A stretch of DNA of 64,000 bases from MPNP01 sp965221445 (GTDB lineage: Bacteria; Pseudomonadota; Alphaproteobacteria; Rhodobacterales; Rhodobacteraceae): positions 620,001 to 684,000 of the forward strand of contig CBDCSF010000013.1 of NCBI GenBank assembly GCA_965221445.1, read 5' to 3'. Numbering within the stretch: the stretch's first letter is position 1; each line of letters begins with the position of its first letter. Positions 7,433 to 17,476 of the stretch are shown piece by piece. The translations under genes were made by a program, and so were the position numbers. Under the pieces are notes generated by a model that saw nothing but the letters and a program-made list of their open reading frames with translations, made no database searches and was not told the origin of the DNA.

Positions 7433-9352
7433 TTAAATATCACAAATTTTTAGAGTGGCGGAAATAGATCCCTTTCGTCCATCCTCGTAAGTTACCTCGG
7501 ATGTGGTATCAATTTCCATACTCCCATTATAAAGAGCATTTACCAAGTCGCTATATTTGTCTTCTATCACTCTTCTCCTAACCTTCCTCGTTCGGGTTAA
7601 TTCACCATCATCCGCATCAAGCTCTTTGTGCAATACCAGAAATCTTTTAATCATACATCCAGAAAGATTTTCATCCTTGGCAAGATCTTCGTTAACCTGT
7701 TTAATATAATCACTTATAATCTGGTAAACTTCAGGGTGACCTGCCAATTCTTGATAAGAGCTGTATACAACATTGTTTCTTTCAGCCCAATTGCCTACCG
7801 ATACCAAATCAATGTTTACGATTGCGGTACAGTAGTCTCTATCATTTCCAAAAACGACCGCTTCCAACACATCAGGAAAGAACTTCAGTTTATTTTCAAC
7901 ATATTTCGGGGCAAACAGTTTCCCATTTGCCATTTTTCCAACATCCTTGGCCCGGTCAATTATTTTAAGATGGCCATTTAACTCATCAATAAAACCTGCA
8001 TCACCTGTAGCAACCCATCCCTCCTTATCCTTGGTTGATTGGGTAGATTCCGGATTCTTGAAGTATTCAATAAATGTCCCTGGTGACCTATAAAAAATTT
8101 CCCCCCGATCATCTATTCTAATTTCGACACCAGGACATGGTACCCCAACTGTATCTGCTTCAACTTCGCCATCCGGTTGGATGGTTATGAAGACCGATGC
8201 CTCGGTCTGACCGTAAAGTTGTTTCAAATTAATTCCAATGGATCGATAAAAGTCAAAGATTTCTGGGCCAATTGCTTCCCCTGCTGTATATCCCACTCTG
8301 ACTCTAGATAATCCCAAAACATTTCTAAGTGGACCGTAAACCAGGATTTCTCCAATACGATAAAGCAATAAATCAGGTAGGGATATCTTTCCTCCTGTCA
8401 TGATAGGAACACCCACTTTACGAGCATGACCCATAAAATAGTTGAACATACCACGTTTTATTCTTCCTGCGTCCTCAATTCGAATCATGCAGGTAGTAAG
8501 AAGTGATTCAAACACTCTAGGTGGTGCAAAAAAATAGCTGGGGCCAATTTCCCGCAAATCATGCATCATGGTTTGGGAAGATTCTGGACAATTTACGCAA
8601 AAACCTGACCAATATGCTTGCCCGATAGAAAATATGAAATCTCCGACCCAAGCCATCGGAAGGTAGGCCAGAACAGTTTCTTTCTGGGAAAGTGAATCAA
8701 ATTCCGAAGAAGCCTTTGAGGCCGCTATAATATTCTCGTGACTTAGAACAACACCCTTGGGATTACCCGTAGTCCCAGAGGTATAGAGCATAACACAAAT
8801 TTTTTCTGGCCTAAGGTTTTCTTGCCTGGATGCCAGCTCTTTTCTATACTTGGTTCTGTTTTCATCAAGTGCTTCATGAATAGACGCAAAAGAGTGTAAT
8901 CTCGAATGGTCATAACTTCTCAACCCCCTGGGATCAAGGTAAATAATCTGTTGAAGGGATTTACACTTATCCTGCTGATCCAGAATTTTGTCAACCTGTT
9001 CCTGATCCCCTGCCACGGCAAGAACCGCTTCACAATGTCCCAATACATATCCGATTTCATCACCGACGGCATCCTGATAAATCGGAACCGGAACCGCTCC
9101 TATTCTTTGTGCCGCTACCATTGACCAGTACAATTTTGGCCGATTTCGACCAAGTACCGCAATATGATCTCCTTCCTTGATACCGAGCGAAAGGTAGCCA
9201 AGGGCAATTTCTTCAACCTGAGCCTTAACTTCATTCCAGGTCCAGCCTTGCCAAATACCAAATTCTTTTTCTCTATTGGCAATCTGATAACCGAAATTCT
9301 TCGCATTCCGATCAAGTAGGTCAGGTATAGTAAGATGTATTTGATCTACCAT
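7433..9352 (-). CDS. AMP-forming acyl-CoA synthetase (long-chain type)
   Basis: 639 residues, the usual size for long-chain or bulky-acid CoA synthetases (ANL superfamily), which make acyl-AMP then acyl-CoA. The P-loop YTSGTTGNPKGVVLSH lies near residue 190. LKQLYGQTEASVFITI is the A5 motif, VATGDAGFIDE carries the conserved Asp, and RAKDVGKMANGKLFAPKYVENKLKF is the hinge with the A10-like region. It is the first gene of the Liv operon. The presence of a second, PaaK-like ligase at the other end suggests either a mixed substrate range or successive CoA activation. The substrate is not readable from sequence. Similar ligase-plus-Liv clusters are widespread in Proteobacteria, so this is a family context rather than an oddity. 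Confidence 0.88.
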   Translation of the reverse strand: MVDQIHLTIPDLLDRNAKNFGYQIANREKEFGIWQGWTWNEVKAQVEEIALGYLSLGIKEGDHIAVLGRNRPKLYWSMVAAQRIGAVPVPIYQDAVGDEIGYVLGHCEAVLAVAGDQEQVDKILDQQDKCKSLQQIIYLDPRGLRSYDHSRLHSFASIHEALDENRTKYRKELASRQENLRPEKICVMLYTSGTTGNPKGVVLSHENIIAASKASSEFDSLSQKETVLAYLPMAWVGDFIFSIGQAYWSGFCVNCPESSQTMMHDLREIGPSYFFAPPRVFESLLTTCMIRIEDAGRIKRGMFNYFMGHARKVGVPIMTGGKISLPDLLLYRIGEILVYGPLRNVLGLSRVRVGYTAGEAIGPEIFDFYRSIGINLKQLYGQTEASVFITIQPDGEVEADTVGVPCPGVEIRIDDRGEIFYRSPGTFIEYFKNPESTQSTKDKEGWVATGDAGFIDELNGHLKIIDRAKDVGKMANGKLFAPKYVENKLKFFPDVLEAVVFGNDRDYCTAIVNIDLVSVGNWAERNNVVYSSYQELAGHPEVYQIISDYIKQVNEDLAKDENLSGCMIKRFLVLHKELDADDGELTRTRKVRRRVIEDKYSDLVNALYNGSMEIDTTSEVTYEDGRKGSISATLKICDI

Positions 9353-9406
9353 TATTGATTAGTCTTTGGAATAAATGATCAAGAGATTAAGCCAGAATTC
9401 TATTTC

Positions 9407-12181
9407 TTAGGTCTCAAGTAATTCAGGAACTTCTATTTTTGCCGCCGAGAATTTGAACTCAGGGATTTTCCCATAAGGATCAATAGCTGGATTGGTTAGA
9501 ATGTTTCCAGCTGCTTCCACAAAGGCAAATGGAACAAAAACTGAATTAACGGGGATGTTACGGTCTTCTCTAGCCATGATTTCAATTTTTCCCCTTCTGG
9601 TTGTGAGTTGAATTCGGTCCCCGGCCCTTGCTCCGATGGACCTGAGTGTTTTAGGATGGATTGAGCAAACCGCCTCTGGTTCCATAGCATCCAGTACTCT
9701 GGACCGCCTAGTCATCGATCCCGTATGCCAATGCTCCAATTGTCTTCCGGTAATCAAAATCATTGGAAAATCATTGTCTGGTAACTCATCAGGTGGAATA
9801 ATGCTTGCGGGTGTAAAACTTGCCAGACCATCATTCGTTGGAAATCCATCCCCAAAGACAATGGTTTGACCAGGATCTTCCAAGCCGGTACAAGGGTAGG
9901 TTACGGAATTCTCTTCTTCCAACCTTTGCCACGTAATATTGTTCAAAGATTGCATGGTCAGTTTCATTTCGGCAAAGATTTCAGAAGGGTGGGTATAGTT
10001 CCAGTTCAAACCCATTTTTTTGCCGATTTGGTTAGTAATCCACCAATCCTCCCTAGCATCGCCGGGTGGCTCTACTGCCTTCCTGCCCATCTGAACTTGT
10101 CGGTTCGTATTGGTAACCGTTCCGTTTTTCTCGGCAAAAGCTGAAGCTGGTAATATGACATCCGCATAATTTGCAGTTTCGGTGAGAAAGATATCCTGTA
10201 CAACTAGAAAATCTAATTTTTCAAGCGCGTGGCGAGCATGAACAACATCTGGGTCTGACATCGCTGGATTCTCTCCAAGAATGTACATTCCCTTAATATT
10301 CCCTTCGTGGATTGCTTCAATAATTTCGGTGACCGTTAGTCCAGGTTTTGAAGAGAAATCATCAGAGTTCCATACGTCTCGGAACTTTGATCTTACCTTA
10401 TCATCTCCAACCCCTTGATAATCCGGAAGGAACATGGGTATCAAACCTGCATCAGATGCGCCTTGAACATTGTTCTGCCCACGTAGGGGATGTAACCCGG
10501 TTCCTGGCTTTCCGACATGTCCACACATCAGGGCAAGGGAAATTAAACACCGGGAATTATCCGTTCCATGAATATGTTGCGAAACACCCATACCCCAGAA
10601 AATCATTCCGGCCTTTCCCCTGGCAAAAACCCGTGCCACCTCTCGTAGGGTTTCGGCATCAATTTTACATATATCCTGCATTTTCTCCGGCGAGAAATCA
10701 GACAGGTGTTCTTTCAGGGCATCCCAATTTTTGGTGAATTTGCTAATGTATTCGGAGTCATACAAATCCTCCTCCAAAATTGTATGCATTATTGCATTCA
10801 GCATTGAAACATCTGTACCAGGTTGGAAATTAAGGTTATATTCCGCATAGCGCCTCAACTCACTTCCCCTTGGATCCATGAGAATGAGAGTTCCTCCACG
10901 CTTGGCAAACTGTTTAAAGTAAGTAGCTGCGACAGGATGGTTTTCGATAGGATTTGCACCGATTATTATCGCAACATCGGCATTTTCAATTTCATTAAAA
11001 GTTGCAGTAACAGCACCTGAGCCAATATTTTCAATTAAAGCCGAAACTGATGAGGCATGACAAAGTCTGGTACAATGATCAACATTGTTGTGACCAAATC
11101 CCTGTCGAATGAGTTTTTGAAACAAATACGCCTCTTCATTTGTACATTTTGCCGATCCAAACCCGGCAACAGCTTGACCGCCAAACTGTTCATTCAAGTT
11201 GACAAAATTACCGGCGGTTAGATCCAGAGCTTCCTCCCAAGAAGCCTCCCTAAAAAAATCGGCAAAATTGCCCGGATCGACATTTAGGCCCTTTGGGGGT
11301 GCATTCTTTCTTCTGATTAATGGTTTTGTTAATCTATGAGAATGAGAAATATAATCAAAACCGAACCTTCCCTTGATACACAATCTTTGTTCATTAGCCG
11401 GACCCAAATATCCATCAACATATTTGATTTGATTATTGTTAACCTTGAGAGATACCTGACATCCTACGCCACAAAACGGACATACACTGGTTACCTCTTT
11501 CTGGTAATCCCTGCTGTCGCCAATTTCCCTATCATCAAGAACCGTAGCAGGCATTAATGCGCCCGTGGGGCAAGCTTGTACACATTCACCACAGGCAACA
11601 CAAGTTGAATTCCCCATGGGATCAGCAAAATCAAATACAATCTGGGAAGTACGCCCTCGACCAGCCATCCCAATTACATCATTAACCTGTACTTCCCTAC
11701 AAGCTCTCGCACATAGACCGCAATGAATACAGGCATCCAAATTTACACGCATAGCAGAGTGGGACCCATCAGTTGGAACAAGCAATTCAGATTCAATTTG
11801 AGGAAATCTTGAAGCGGTAATTCCCTGAATGTCAGCTGTCTCAAACAAGTGAGAGGATATATCGTGGGCAACTTCCTGACTAGGTTGATCTGCCAAAAGA
11901 AGTTCCATAACCATTTTCCGAGCTCGGACAGATCTGGGATTGGCTGATTTAACCACCATGTTTTCTGTTGGTTTCCTGATACAGGAAGCAGCCAAGGTTC
12001 GTTCGCCCTCAATTTCCACCATACAGGCTCTACAGTTTCCATCAGGTCGGTATCCAATTTCACCTGAATGGCAAAGGTGAGGTATTTCATTACCATTTCG
12101 GAATGCAACATCCCAAATGGTTTCACCTGCTTGGGCTACACTATCCTTGCCGTCCAAGTTGAATTTTACTGCTTTTGCCAT
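9407..12181 (-). CDS. Formate dehydrogenase alpha subunit (molybdenum, cysteine type)
   Basis: About 924 residues from the ATG at 12181. A GTG twelve bases upstream is also in frame, but GGGAG sits five bases before the ATG. Domains in order: an N-terminal [2Fe-2S] NuoG-like domain (CHSGEIGYRPDGNCRACMVEIEG), a His-Cys cluster segment, two [4Fe-4S] ferredoxin motifs (CIHCGLCARAC and CVACGECVQACP), the catalytic-domain cluster CPFCGVGCQV, then the bis-MGD molybdopterin domain. Near residue 375 the motif HCTRLCHASSV places Cys, not selenocysteine, as the Mo ligand. The C-terminal dinucleotide-binding domain (ILITGRQLEHWHTGSMTRRS) is present. It oxidises formate to CO2. No beta/gamma (FdsB/FdsG) genes are adjacent, so the electron acceptor is unclear. 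It could serve formate released by C1 oxidation. Confidence 0.88.
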   Translation of the reverse strand: MAKAVKFNLDGKDSVAQAGETIWDVAFRNGNEIPHLCHSGEIGYRPDGNCRACMVEIEGERTLAASCIRKPTENMVVKSANPRSVRARKMVMELLLADQPSQEVAHDISSHLFETADIQGITASRFPQIESELLVPTDGSHSAMRVNLDACIHCGLCARACREVQVNDVIGMAGRGRTSQIVFDFADPMGNSTCVACGECVQACPTGALMPATVLDDREIGDSRDYQKEVTSVCPFCGVGCQVSLKVNNNQIKYVDGYLGPANEQRLCIKGRFGFDYISHSHRLTKPLIRRKNAPPKGLNVDPGNFADFFREASWEEALDLTAGNFVNLNEQFGGQAVAGFGSAKCTNEEAYLFQKLIRQGFGHNNVDHCTRLCHASSVSALIENIGSGAVTATFNEIENADVAIIIGANPIENHPVAATYFKQFAKRGGTLILMDPRGSELRRYAEYNLNFQPGTDVSMLNAIMHTILEEDLYDSEYISKFTKNWDALKEHLSDFSPEKMQDICKIDAETLREVARVFARGKAGMIFWGMGVSQHIHGTDNSRCLISLALMCGHVGKPGTGLHPLRGQNNVQGASDAGLIPMFLPDYQGVGDDKVRSKFRDVWNSDDFSSKPGLTVTEIIEAIHEGNIKGMYILGENPAMSDPDVVHARHALEKLDFLVVQDIFLTETANYADVILPASAFAEKNGTVTNTNRQVQMGRKAVEPPGDAREDWWITNQIGKKMGLNWNYTHPSEIFAEMKLTMQSLNNITWQRLEEENSVTYPCTGLEDPGQTIVFGDGFPTNDGLASFTPASIIPPDELPDNDFPMILITGRQLEHWHTGSMTRRSRVLDAMEPEAVCSIHPKTLRSIGARAGDRIQLTTRRGKIEIMAREDRNIPVNSVFVPFAFVEAAGNILTNPAIDPYGKIPEFKFSAAKIEVPELLET

Positions 12182-12282
12182 CCATACTCCCACAAAATTT
12201 CAAACAACAAAAAAGTAGGTACAAAATTAATTAAGTTACTGAGCAGACCTTTTTACTAACATATCAAAATTAAACAAATTGT

Positions 12283-13614
12283 TTAGTTTACCAATACACC
12301 TTGTAAGGAATTGACATTGGCATCGATTATTTTCATGGTACCAACTCTCCCGATCCATTCCTGAGACACTTGACCGAAGACAACCTGAAAATGCTCACTT
12401 TTACCTACTAACTGACCCTCAAATCGACCTTCCTTCTCAAACAGGACCTGGCAATTTTTACCCAAAGATCTTTTTTGACCCATAAATTGATATTCCGACA
12501 GCAAATTCTGCAATCTATTTAACCGTTCGGCTTGCGTTTCTGGATCCACCTGCACTCTCTCAGCCGCTGGTGTGCCAGGCCTGGGTGAATATTTAAAGGA
12601 AAACGATTTGATAAAACCTACTTGCTCAACAATATCAAGGGTTTGTTGAAAATCTTCCTCTGTTTCACCTGGAAACCCAACTATGAAATCACCAGAAATT
12701 GCAATGTCAGGTCGGTGGTTTCGAAGCAGAGAAATGATTTCCACATACTCCTTCCGGGTATGCTTCCTGTTCATTAATTTCAGGATCCTGTCTGACCCTG
12801 ATTGAATCGGTAAATGAAGGTATGGCATCAATTTTGGGCAATCCCTAAATGCCGTGATCAAGTCCAATGTCATCTCATTTGGATGGGAGGTTACAAATCT
12901 AATCCTATCCAACTTTTGCAATTCGGAAAGCTTCCAGATTAGATCTGCCAAACTCCAACTTCGGTTGTCCTTTCCTAATCCATGGTAGGCATTTACATTC
13001 TGGCCAAGTAAAACAATTTCTCTAGCCCCACTCTTGACAAGATCTTTTGCTTCATCAATAATTTCCGAAACTGGTCTGCTGTATTCCTGTCCTCGTGTAT
13101 ATGGTACGACACAAAATGTACAAAACTTGTCACACCCCTCCTGAACAGTCAAAAAAGAGGACACCTTTTGGGTGCCTGTATTTCCCTTGGGGAGCCAATC
13201 AAATTTACCACTCTGATCAAGGTCAAGTGCAACAGGTTTTTTCTCTGAATTTTTAATCAAATCCGGTAGCTTGTGATAAGCTTGGGGACCAACTAAAATA
13301 TCCACCATCGGTTGTCGTTTGATAATTTCCTCGCCTTCGGCTTGCGCAACACATCCTGCAACGGTAATTTTCAGGTCAGGATTTTTTTGCTTGAGGGGTT
13401 TGAGCCTTCCAACTTCGGAATAGATCTTTTCAGTGGCCTTTTCCCTGATATGACATGTGTTGAGAATGATTAAGTCTGCATCGTCCTCACGGTGCGTGGT
13501 TGTGTATCCCATAGGTAAAAGAGCTTCGGTCATACGCTCACTGTCATACACATTCATCTGACAACCAAAGCTTTTGATATATACCTGTTTGTCCTTTTTG
13601 GATTTGCTCAGCAT
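12283..13614 (-). CDS. miaB: tRNA-2-methylthio-N6-dimethylallyladenosine synthase
   Basis: 443 residues, full length. MiaB is a radical-SAM methylthiotransferase that modifies A37 of tRNAs reading U-starting codons. The N-terminal MTTase domain has its three cluster cysteines (about C18 in SFGCQMNVYDSE, C54 in LNTCHIREKA, C88 in VAGCVAQ). The radical-SAM motif CDKFCTFC is at about 161-168. A TRAM domain closes the protein (about 375-440). QMNVYDSE and FVTSHPNEM are specific to MiaB rather than MtaB or RimO. It lies between the formate dehydrogenase and the second Liv operon, all on the minus strand, with about 90 and 35-base gaps, so it may have its own promoter. Confidence 0.96.
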   Translation of the reverse strand: MLSKSKKDKQVYIKSFGCQMNVYDSERMTEALLPMGYTTTHREDDADLIILNTCHIREKATEKIYSEVGRLKPLKQKNPDLKITVAGCVAQAEGEEIIKRQPMVDILVGPQAYHKLPDLIKNSEKKPVALDLDQSGKFDWLPKGNTGTQKVSSFLTVQEGCDKFCTFCVVPYTRGQEYSRPVSEIIDEAKDLVKSGAREIVLLGQNVNAYHGLGKDNRSWSLADLIWKLSELQKLDRIRFVTSHPNEMTLDLITAFRDCPKLMPYLHLPIQSGSDRILKLMNRKHTRKEYVEIISLLRNHRPDIAISGDFIVGFPGETEEDFQQTLDIVEQVGFIKSFSFKYSPRPGTPAAERVQVDPETQAERLNRLQNLLSEYQFMGQKRSLGKNCQVLFEKEGRFEGQLVGKSEHFQVVFGQVSQEWIGRVGTMKIIDANVNSLQGVLVN

Positions 13615-13649
13615 AGGTCGGATTGATTTTTCCTTGGACGGCCCAAAAA

Positions 13650-14963
13650 CTACTTCGTTCCTTCAGGAATTAATCCTTTGGGAAAATACTTCAACACAAC
13701 GAGTAAAATTAACCCCATGGTTAATAGTCTCATATGAGCTGCATTCCTGACCAAGTGTTGCCTTAAAGAGCTTTGTTCATCCATTCCCGAGGTGAACAGC
13801 TCCATTAGCCACAAACCTACCGGCTCGGCCTCAATCCAAACAAACCAAATTAAAAACCCTCCAAGTATTGAGCCCCAATTGTTTCCTGAACCTCCCACAA
13901 TCACCATGACCCAGATCAGAAAAGTAAATCTAAGCGGTTGATAACTTGTAGGAGTAAATTGCCCGTCCAAGGTTGTCAGCATTGCCCCACCTATACCCAC
14001 TACCATGGATCCAAGGACAAAGACCTGAAGCTTCCTGGACACGATATCCTTACCCATTGCATGGGCTGAGGTTTCGTTGTCTCGGATTGCCCTCATCATT
14101 CTACCCCATGGGGATTGCAAGGCCAGTTCAAAAAGGATCAGTAAAAATAGCAAACACCCAAAAAATAAAAGTGAGTAGCTGATTTTAACCCACAAACTGG
14201 ATAGTGTAACCAGGTCTGCTCCCAGTTTTTCCGATAGATTTATAAACCAACCAGATACCTGCAAATCCCTTTCGTAAGCGACCGGTCTGGGAAGCCCGAT
14301 AACATTTTTTACTCCTCTGGCAAGCCAATCCTCATTTTTGATAATCAGGATCAGTATTTCTGAAATTCCAAGAGTTGCTATGGCAAGATAATCAGAGCGC
14401 AACCCCAAGGTTATCTTACCAATAAGCCATGCTGCACAACCTGCCACCATACCTCCTATCAACCAGGAAAGCAGGATTGGAAGTCCCAATCCTCCAAGGA
14501 AACCAGTCAAGGCAGGATCAATCGATTCGACGGCACTAGTACCAGGGATATAAAAATACCTTGCGGAAAAATAGGTTAATATTACCAGTAGGGCAGTGAG
14601 GTAATTTGCTGGTTTTCGGGATAGTTTATGCCGGGCAAGAAAAATGAGACCTGCGCCTACAAGGGTTATACCACCTGAAAGCAGTATTTTTGTCCCTCCA
14701 GCTTGCCAAGCTTCCTGTACCGGAGAAGTAGAAACAATAACTGCTGACAATCCCCCCAGAGCCGCAAAACCCATAATACCGACATTAAATAACCCGACAT
14801 ATCCCCATTGAATGTTAACTCCCAGAGCCATTACTGCTGATATCAGGCACAAATTAAGGATTTGGAACATCAAATTCCAACTTTGGTAAAATCCGACTAT
14901 CAACAGCAGAAGGGCCATGACCCCAAAGGAAAAAACCCTTCTATTTTCATGAAAAATTCTCAT
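13650..14963 (-). CDS. livM: Liv-type ABC transporter permease (LivM family), second operon
   Basis: 437 residues, longer than the LivM at 4.5 kb because of an extra hydrophobic region (about 85-170) common in alphaproteobacterial LivM proteins. Signature segments are VMALGVNIQWGYVGLFNVGIMGFAALGG, LGLRSDYLAIATLGISEI, the coupling loop GRMMRAIRDNETSAHAMGKDIVSRKLQVF and VIVGGSGNNWGSILGGFLIW. The start codon overlaps the end of livH by four bases (ATGA). It forms the importer channel with that LivH. Confidence 0.92.
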   Translation of the reverse strand: MRIFHENRRVFSFGVMALLLLIVGFYQSWNLMFQILNLCLISAVMALGVNIQWGYVGLFNVGIMGFAALGGLSAVIVSTSPVQEAWQAGGTKILLSGGITLVGAGLIFLARHKLSRKPANYLTALLVILTYFSARYFYIPGTSAVESIDPALTGFLGGLGLPILLSWLIGGMVAGCAAWLIGKITLGLRSDYLAIATLGISEILILIIKNEDWLARGVKNVIGLPRPVAYERDLQVSGWFINLSEKLGADLVTLSSLWVKISYSLLFFGCLLFLLILFELALQSPWGRMMRAIRDNETSAHAMGKDIVSRKLQVFVLGSMVVGIGGAMLTTLDGQFTPTSYQPLRFTFLIWVMVIVGGSGNNWGSILGGFLIWFVWIEAEPVGLWLMELFTSGMDEQSSLRQHLVRNAAHMRLLTMGLILLVVLKYFPKGLIPEGTK

Positions 14964-15973
14964 GCCGATTTGCCCGCAAATATACCCGAGGGCCTGATTA
15001 ATAGGACTATGACCAAAATGAGGAAGCTGACTGCAAACTTATATTCAGTCCCAAGGAGTTGTACCAGGGTCGTCGGTTCCAGTTCATCAGGTAGGAGATA
15101 AACAAAGAACCGTTTATAGGCATAAGTTATGGCTATTTCCGAAAAGGCAACAATAAACCCACCAACAAACGCCCCAAATGGGTTTCCTAACCCTCCCACA
15201 ATTGCGGATGCAAATATTGGTAACAGGAGTTGAAAATAAACCGAGGGTTTAAAGCTCTTGTCAAGACCATAAAGTACCCCGGCAATAGTTGCCAGGGCCG
15301 TTGCAAGTACCCAAGTATAAACAACAACTTTATCTGGGTTGATACCAGAAAGTTGGGCGAGGTCCCGGTTATCAGAATACGCACGCAAAGATTTTCCGGT
15401 TCTGGTTTTATGGAGAAACCAGAATAGACTTATGACCAGAATAGCAGTAACACTCACACTCATGAGCTGGCTGACCTTTATCGATAACCCTTCCGATAAT
15501 CCAAAATATTCCTTGAATTCCCTTGCTTTGAGAATAAACCTGGCACCATCTGCAAAAGACTGGTCTTCAGGACCGATTATTAATCGCAATAGGCCCTGCA
15601 ACACAAACATCACTCCGACAGATGCAATGACGAACATGACTGGTGGTGCGTTGACATGCCTGAAATGTGAATATACAACCCGGTCAATACCTAAAACCAA
15701 GACTGCCGTAATTGCTACCCCTATGGGAATTACTAATAGTGCTGTTGGAAGGGGATAAATGGATACACCAAATGATTGAACCCACCAGGTCATAAGGATG
15801 GTAACCATTGTTCCGAAGGCCATGGTATCCCCGTGGGCAAAATTGGAAAACCTTAAAATCCCATAAACAAGCGTGACGCCCAATGCCCCCAGACCCAGCT
15901 GACTACCATAGGTTATACCAGGAACAATGACAAAATTGGCTACTAAGGTTAAAGCATTTACAAGTTCAATCAA
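14960..15973 (-). CDS. livH: Liv-type ABC transporter permease (LivH family), second operon
   Basis: 337 residues, inner-membrane permease. LivH hallmarks are GALGVTLVYGILRFSNFAHGDTMAFGTM near the N-terminus, TGKSLRAYSDNRDLAQLSGINPDKVV as ATPase-contact loop, and FASAIVGGLGNPFGAFVGGFIVAFSE toward the end. It overlaps livM by four bases and starts seven bases after the livF-type gene. Compared with the LivH at 5.6 kb it belongs to a different branch, so the two importers are not a recent duplication. Confidence 0.92.
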   Translation of the reverse strand: MIELVNALTLVANFVIVPGITYGSQLGLGALGVTLVYGILRFSNFAHGDTMAFGTMVTILMTWWVQSFGVSIYPLPTALLVIPIGVAITAVLVLGIDRVVYSHFRHVNAPPVMFVIASVGVMFVLQGLLRLIIGPEDQSFADGARFILKAREFKEYFGLSEGLSIKVSQLMSVSVTAILVISLFWFLHKTRTGKSLRAYSDNRDLAQLSGINPDKVVVYTWVLATALATIAGVLYGLDKSFKPSVYFQLLLPIFASAIVGGLGNPFGAFVGGFIVAFSEIAITYAYKRFFVYLLPDELEPTTLVQLLGTEYKFAVSFLILVIVLLIRPSGIFAGKSA

Positions 15974-15979
15974 TTGCAG

Positions 15980-16684
15980 TTACCCACCCAAAAACGATCT
16001 ACGAACCTGATCATTTGACAAAAGACTATCACCAGAATCTGTAAACCTGTTTTTGCCTTGTACCAAAACAAATCCAACATCAGCTATTTCAAGCGCCTGT
16101 CTGGCATTCTGTTCACAAATCATTACAGCAATTCCAGAATTTGCCACCTTCACAATCATATCAAAAAGGTTATCCATAACTATGGGAGATACACCAGCAG
16201 ATGGCTCATCCAACAAAAGCATTTTAGGTTTTGTCATCAGGGCACGTCCTACAGCAAGTTGTTGCCGTTGACCACCGGAAAGATTCCCGGCTTTTTTTCT
16301 TCGAAAATCTCCCAGGACTGGAAAAAGATCAAACACTTCCTCCATGGACTGGTCAATACCATTGTTTCTCAGGAAGGCACCCATTTCCAGATTTTCTTCC
16401 ACCGTCAAACTGGGAAAGACATTTTCAATCTGGGGTACAAAAGCCATGCCTTCGGCGACCTTATCCTGAGGAGTTAGTTGAGAAATGTCCTTACCGTCAA
16501 GTACAACACTTCCACGTGACAATTTTACCAGCCCCAAAATAGCTTTCATAGCCGTTGATTTACCAGCTCCATTTGGTCCGACAATGGCCGAAACCTTCCC
16601 CAGGTCGGCATGTAAATTGCAATCGGTAATAATGTTACTGCCACCATAGCCTGCTGTTAGACTTGTACAATCAAGGTAGGCCAT
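15980..16684 (-). CDS. livF: Liv-type ABC transporter ATPase (LivF family), second operon
   Basis: 234 residues, the usual LivF size. Walker A GPNGAGKST, signature LSGGQRQQLAVGRAL and Walker B LLLDEPSAGVSP with MICEQN are all canonical. PQIENVFPSLTVEENLEMGAF matches LivF. Its start overlaps the last base of livG, indicating tight coupling. It is a cytoplasmic ATPase for the LivHM pair downstream. Confidence 0.94.
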   Translation of the reverse strand: MAYLDCTSLTAGYGGSNIITDCNLHADLGKVSAIVGPNGAGKSTAMKAILGLVKLSRGSVVLDGKDISQLTPQDKVAEGMAFVPQIENVFPSLTVEENLEMGAFLRNNGIDQSMEEVFDLFPVLGDFRRKKAGNLSGGQRQQLAVGRALMTKPKMLLLDEPSAGVSPIVMDNLFDMIVKVANSGIAVMICEQNARQALEIADVGFVLVQGKNRFTDSGDSLLSNDQVRRSFLGG

Positions 16685-17463
16685 TACAGAATCGTCTTTG
16701 CCTTCGACCTAGCCCCTAGGTAGGCATGTATTACATCTTCATTATTCGTAACTTCAGCCATCGAACCCTGAGCAAGAATTCTTCCTTCGGCCATGCAAAT
16801 AACCGGACCACACAATGACCCGATGAAATCCATGTCATGTTCGATCAGGCAGAAGGTGTAATTATACTCCTGGTTCAGGGTCAAAATGGCTTTAGTAATT
16901 TTTTTCAAAAGAGTTCTGTTGACCCCTGCCCCAACCTCATCCAGAAAGACAATCCTGGAATCAACCATCATTGTTCGGCCTAATTCAAGAAGTTTTTTCT
17001 GCCCTCCCGAAAGATTACCTGCTGGTATATCGGCCACTTCTTCCAATTCGAGAAACTCGAGAACCCTCTTGGCCCTGGACTTTATTTTCTTTTCCTGCTC
17101 AAATATTTTTTTTCTGGCCAACCAGGTCTGGGTGAATTTTTCACCCAATTGATTACCGGGAACCACCATAAGATTTTCCCAAACGGTTAGGGAAGAAAAT
17201 TCATGGGCTTTTTGAAAGGTTCTCAATACCCCTTCCGCAAATAATTTATGAGGGGGAAAGCCAGTTATATCCTTGTTGTTCAGAAAAACCTTTCCCGCGG
17301 TGGGGGAGTAGAATCCGTTGATGGTATTAAACAAGGTCGTCTTGCCAGCCCCATTGGGACCGATTAATCCTGTGATGGACCCTAATTCAATACCAAAAGT
17401 AACATTATCTACAGCAGCAAATTCTCCGAATTTCTTACTGAGATTTTGGACAGATAAAACCAA
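16684..17463 (-). CDS. livG: Liv-type ABC transporter ATPase (LivG family), second operon
   Basis: 259 residues. Walker A GPNGAGKTT, signature LSGGQKKLLELGRTM and H-loop FCLIEHDMDFIGSLCGPVICMAEG are clear. The Walker B region reads RIVFLDEVGAGV, where the usual Pro after DE is Val. The catalytic Glu itself is kept, so activity should remain. LivG features include RTFQKAHEFSSLTVWENLMV and the C-terminal VIHAYLGARSK. It is the first gene after the binding-protein gene, from which it is separated by a strong hairpin. Confidence 0.93.
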   Translation of the reverse strand: MVLSVQNLSKKFGEFAAVDNVTFGIELGSITGLIGPNGAGKTTLFNTINGFYSPTAGKVFLNNKDITGFPPHKLFAEGVLRTFQKAHEFSSLTVWENLMVVPGNQLGEKFTQTWLARKKIFEQEKKIKSRAKRVLEFLELEEVADIPAGNLSGGQKKLLELGRTMMVDSRIVFLDEVGAGVNRTLLKKITKAILTLNQEYNYTFCLIEHDMDFIGSLCGPVICMAEGRILAQGSMAEVTNNEDVIHAYLGARSKAKTIL

Positions 17464-17476
17464 GTGAAATACCTGA

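Noticed and set aside
12268..12290. AT-rich near-palindrome at the end of miaB (AAATTAAACAAATTGTTTAG)
   Set aside because: Very weak A/T-only stem with mismatches and overlapping coding sequence, so not convincing as a terminator.
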